From an uncultured Pseudomonadales bacterium (GTDB taxonomy: Bacteria; Pseudomonadota; Gammaproteobacteria; Pseudomonadales; Azotimanducaceae): a DNA stretch of 64,000 bases. How positions within the stretch are numbered: the stretch's first letter is position 1; each line of letters begins with the position of its first letter. The notes beneath the pieces are model-generated. The model had not been told where the DNA came from. It saw nothing but the letters and a program-made list of their open reading frames with translations, and did no database searches. The position numbers and the translations under genes were made by a program. The stretch spans positions 3,890,291 to 3,954,290 of the forward strand of contig OY282460.1 of NCBI GenBank assembly GCA_958296295.1, in the 5' to 3' direction. This document shows positions 63,586 through 64,000 of this stretch, one piece after another.

Positions 63586-63607
63586 CGCGCGCCCGTCAGG
63601 GCGCGCC
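63586..63607. terminator. Hairpin with the stop codon in its loop (identical to 49646-49667)
   Basis: The same 22-bp sequence as at 49646, here on the other strand. Its loop contains the TGA stop of coaD. It lies between the convergent slipin and coaD genes. Confidence 0.6.
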
Positions 63608-64000
63608 GGGGCCGTGCTCCCGATAATGGGCGGCAACGGCCGGATGGACGAACTCCGAGATGTCGCCGCCAAGCCCGGCGATTTCGCGCACGCGGGATGA
63701 GGACAGGATCGACCACTGCCGCGATGTCGGCAACAGCACGTACTCCAAATCCGAATCCAACGTCTGGTTCATGGCGATCATCTGGTACTCGTAGTCGAAG
63801 TCCGACATGGTGCGCAGGCCGCGCACGACGAAGCGCGTGTTCTTGCTGCGCACGTATTCCACCAGCAGCAAGTTGAAGCCTTCCACCTCCACCCGCTCGC
63901 CGAACTCGGCAAGCGCCTTGCGGCAGAGCCCGATGCGGGTGGCCAGATAGGTCGCGGGATCCTTGTCGGCGGCGGTGCCCACCGCCACGATCACCTTGTC
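63596..64000 (-). CDS. coaD: pantetheine-phosphate adenylyltransferase, partial (N-terminus beyond window)
   Basis: The last 135 codons of CoaD, the fourth enzyme of coenzyme A synthesis; the start and the HxGH-type motif lie outside the window. Recognisable parts are DKVIVAVGTAADKDP, FVVRGLRTMSDFDYEYQMIAMNQTL (substrate-binding R-G-L-R), and SILSSSRVREIAGLGGDISEFVHPAV, which contains the family ending. The stop codon is in a hairpin shared with another locus. Confidence 0.93.
   Translation of the reverse strand, partial: DKVIVAVGTAADKDPATYLATRIGLCRKALAEFGERVEVEGFNLLLVEYVRSKNTRFVVRGLRTMSDFDYEYQMIAMNQTLDSDLEYVLLPTSRQWSILSSSRVREIAGLGGDISEFVHPAVAAHYREHGPGAP

Overview
The window is GC-rich bacterial DNA, roughly 65% G+C by eye, with dense genes and many GTG and TTG starts behind good Shine-Dalgarno sites. 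The housekeeping genes (leuS, leuCD, acnA, coaD, a dimeric dUTPase, nfeD plus slipin) and the metabolic genes (CO-dehydrogenase-like coxGSLM, acyl-CoA dehydrogenases, methylmalonate-semialdehyde dehydrogenase, gamma-glutamyltransferase) suit an aerobic, organotrophic, Gram-negative bacterium. A TAT-exported reductase, a beta-barrel-like protein and Cu/Zn SOD point the same way. A marine or host-associated gammaproteobacterium is my best guess, but this is inference only.

Layout. 1-3660 is an accessory stretch: an edge-truncated SAP-like/actin-Hsp70-fold ATPase, a MITE-like element with related repeats, idi, a ribbon-helix-helix regulator and a PcfJ-like protein. 3812-7735 holds mmsA, a DUF418 membrane protein and a coupled hydrolase. 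7846-9504 is an AT-richer GmrSD-like nuclease. 9742-13942 is the cox cluster, followed by sodC, an aspartic protease, a methyltransferase coupled to an MBL hydrolase, a Uma2 protein, a broken vapBC pair, ggt, an SDR, an AAA ATPase, two acyl-CoA dehydrogenases, a GH32-like protein and an orphan C5 methyltransferase.

27.7-36.6 kb is the most unusual part. A 3.3-kb block is present twice (27729-31089 and 33330-36574). Each copy encodes a secreted protein of about 860 residues: four repeat modules, a PKD domain and a subtilase-like C-terminus. The modules are almost identical between copies, while the PKD/subtilase part has diverged strongly. Between them lie convergent hicB and hicA, a 35-bp fragment of the same gene's signal-peptide region, an esterase and a tRNA-Arg(CCT) with a damaged acceptor stem.

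36.6-52 kb is mostly core: VOC protein, acnA, a minus-strand chain leuS-PPIase-hupE with GTGA overlaps, a membrane protein, dUTPase, leuCD, a tandem MmcQ/YjbR protein, a beta-propeller glycosidase-like protein, an aldo/keto reductase and a NYN/cold-shock fusion. 52-64 kb has a beta-barrel candidate, an ankyrin protein, a tandem duplication of MacB-like ABC exporters with a small Cys-containing ORF between them, a tight minus-strand operon (30-residue ORF, AlbA_2/GHKL protein, ParA), nfeD-slipin and the edge-truncated coaD.

The two local duplications share a pattern: one half is conserved nearly base for base, and the extracytoplasmic part has diverged. No CRISPR array, rRNA or intact transposase was seen.
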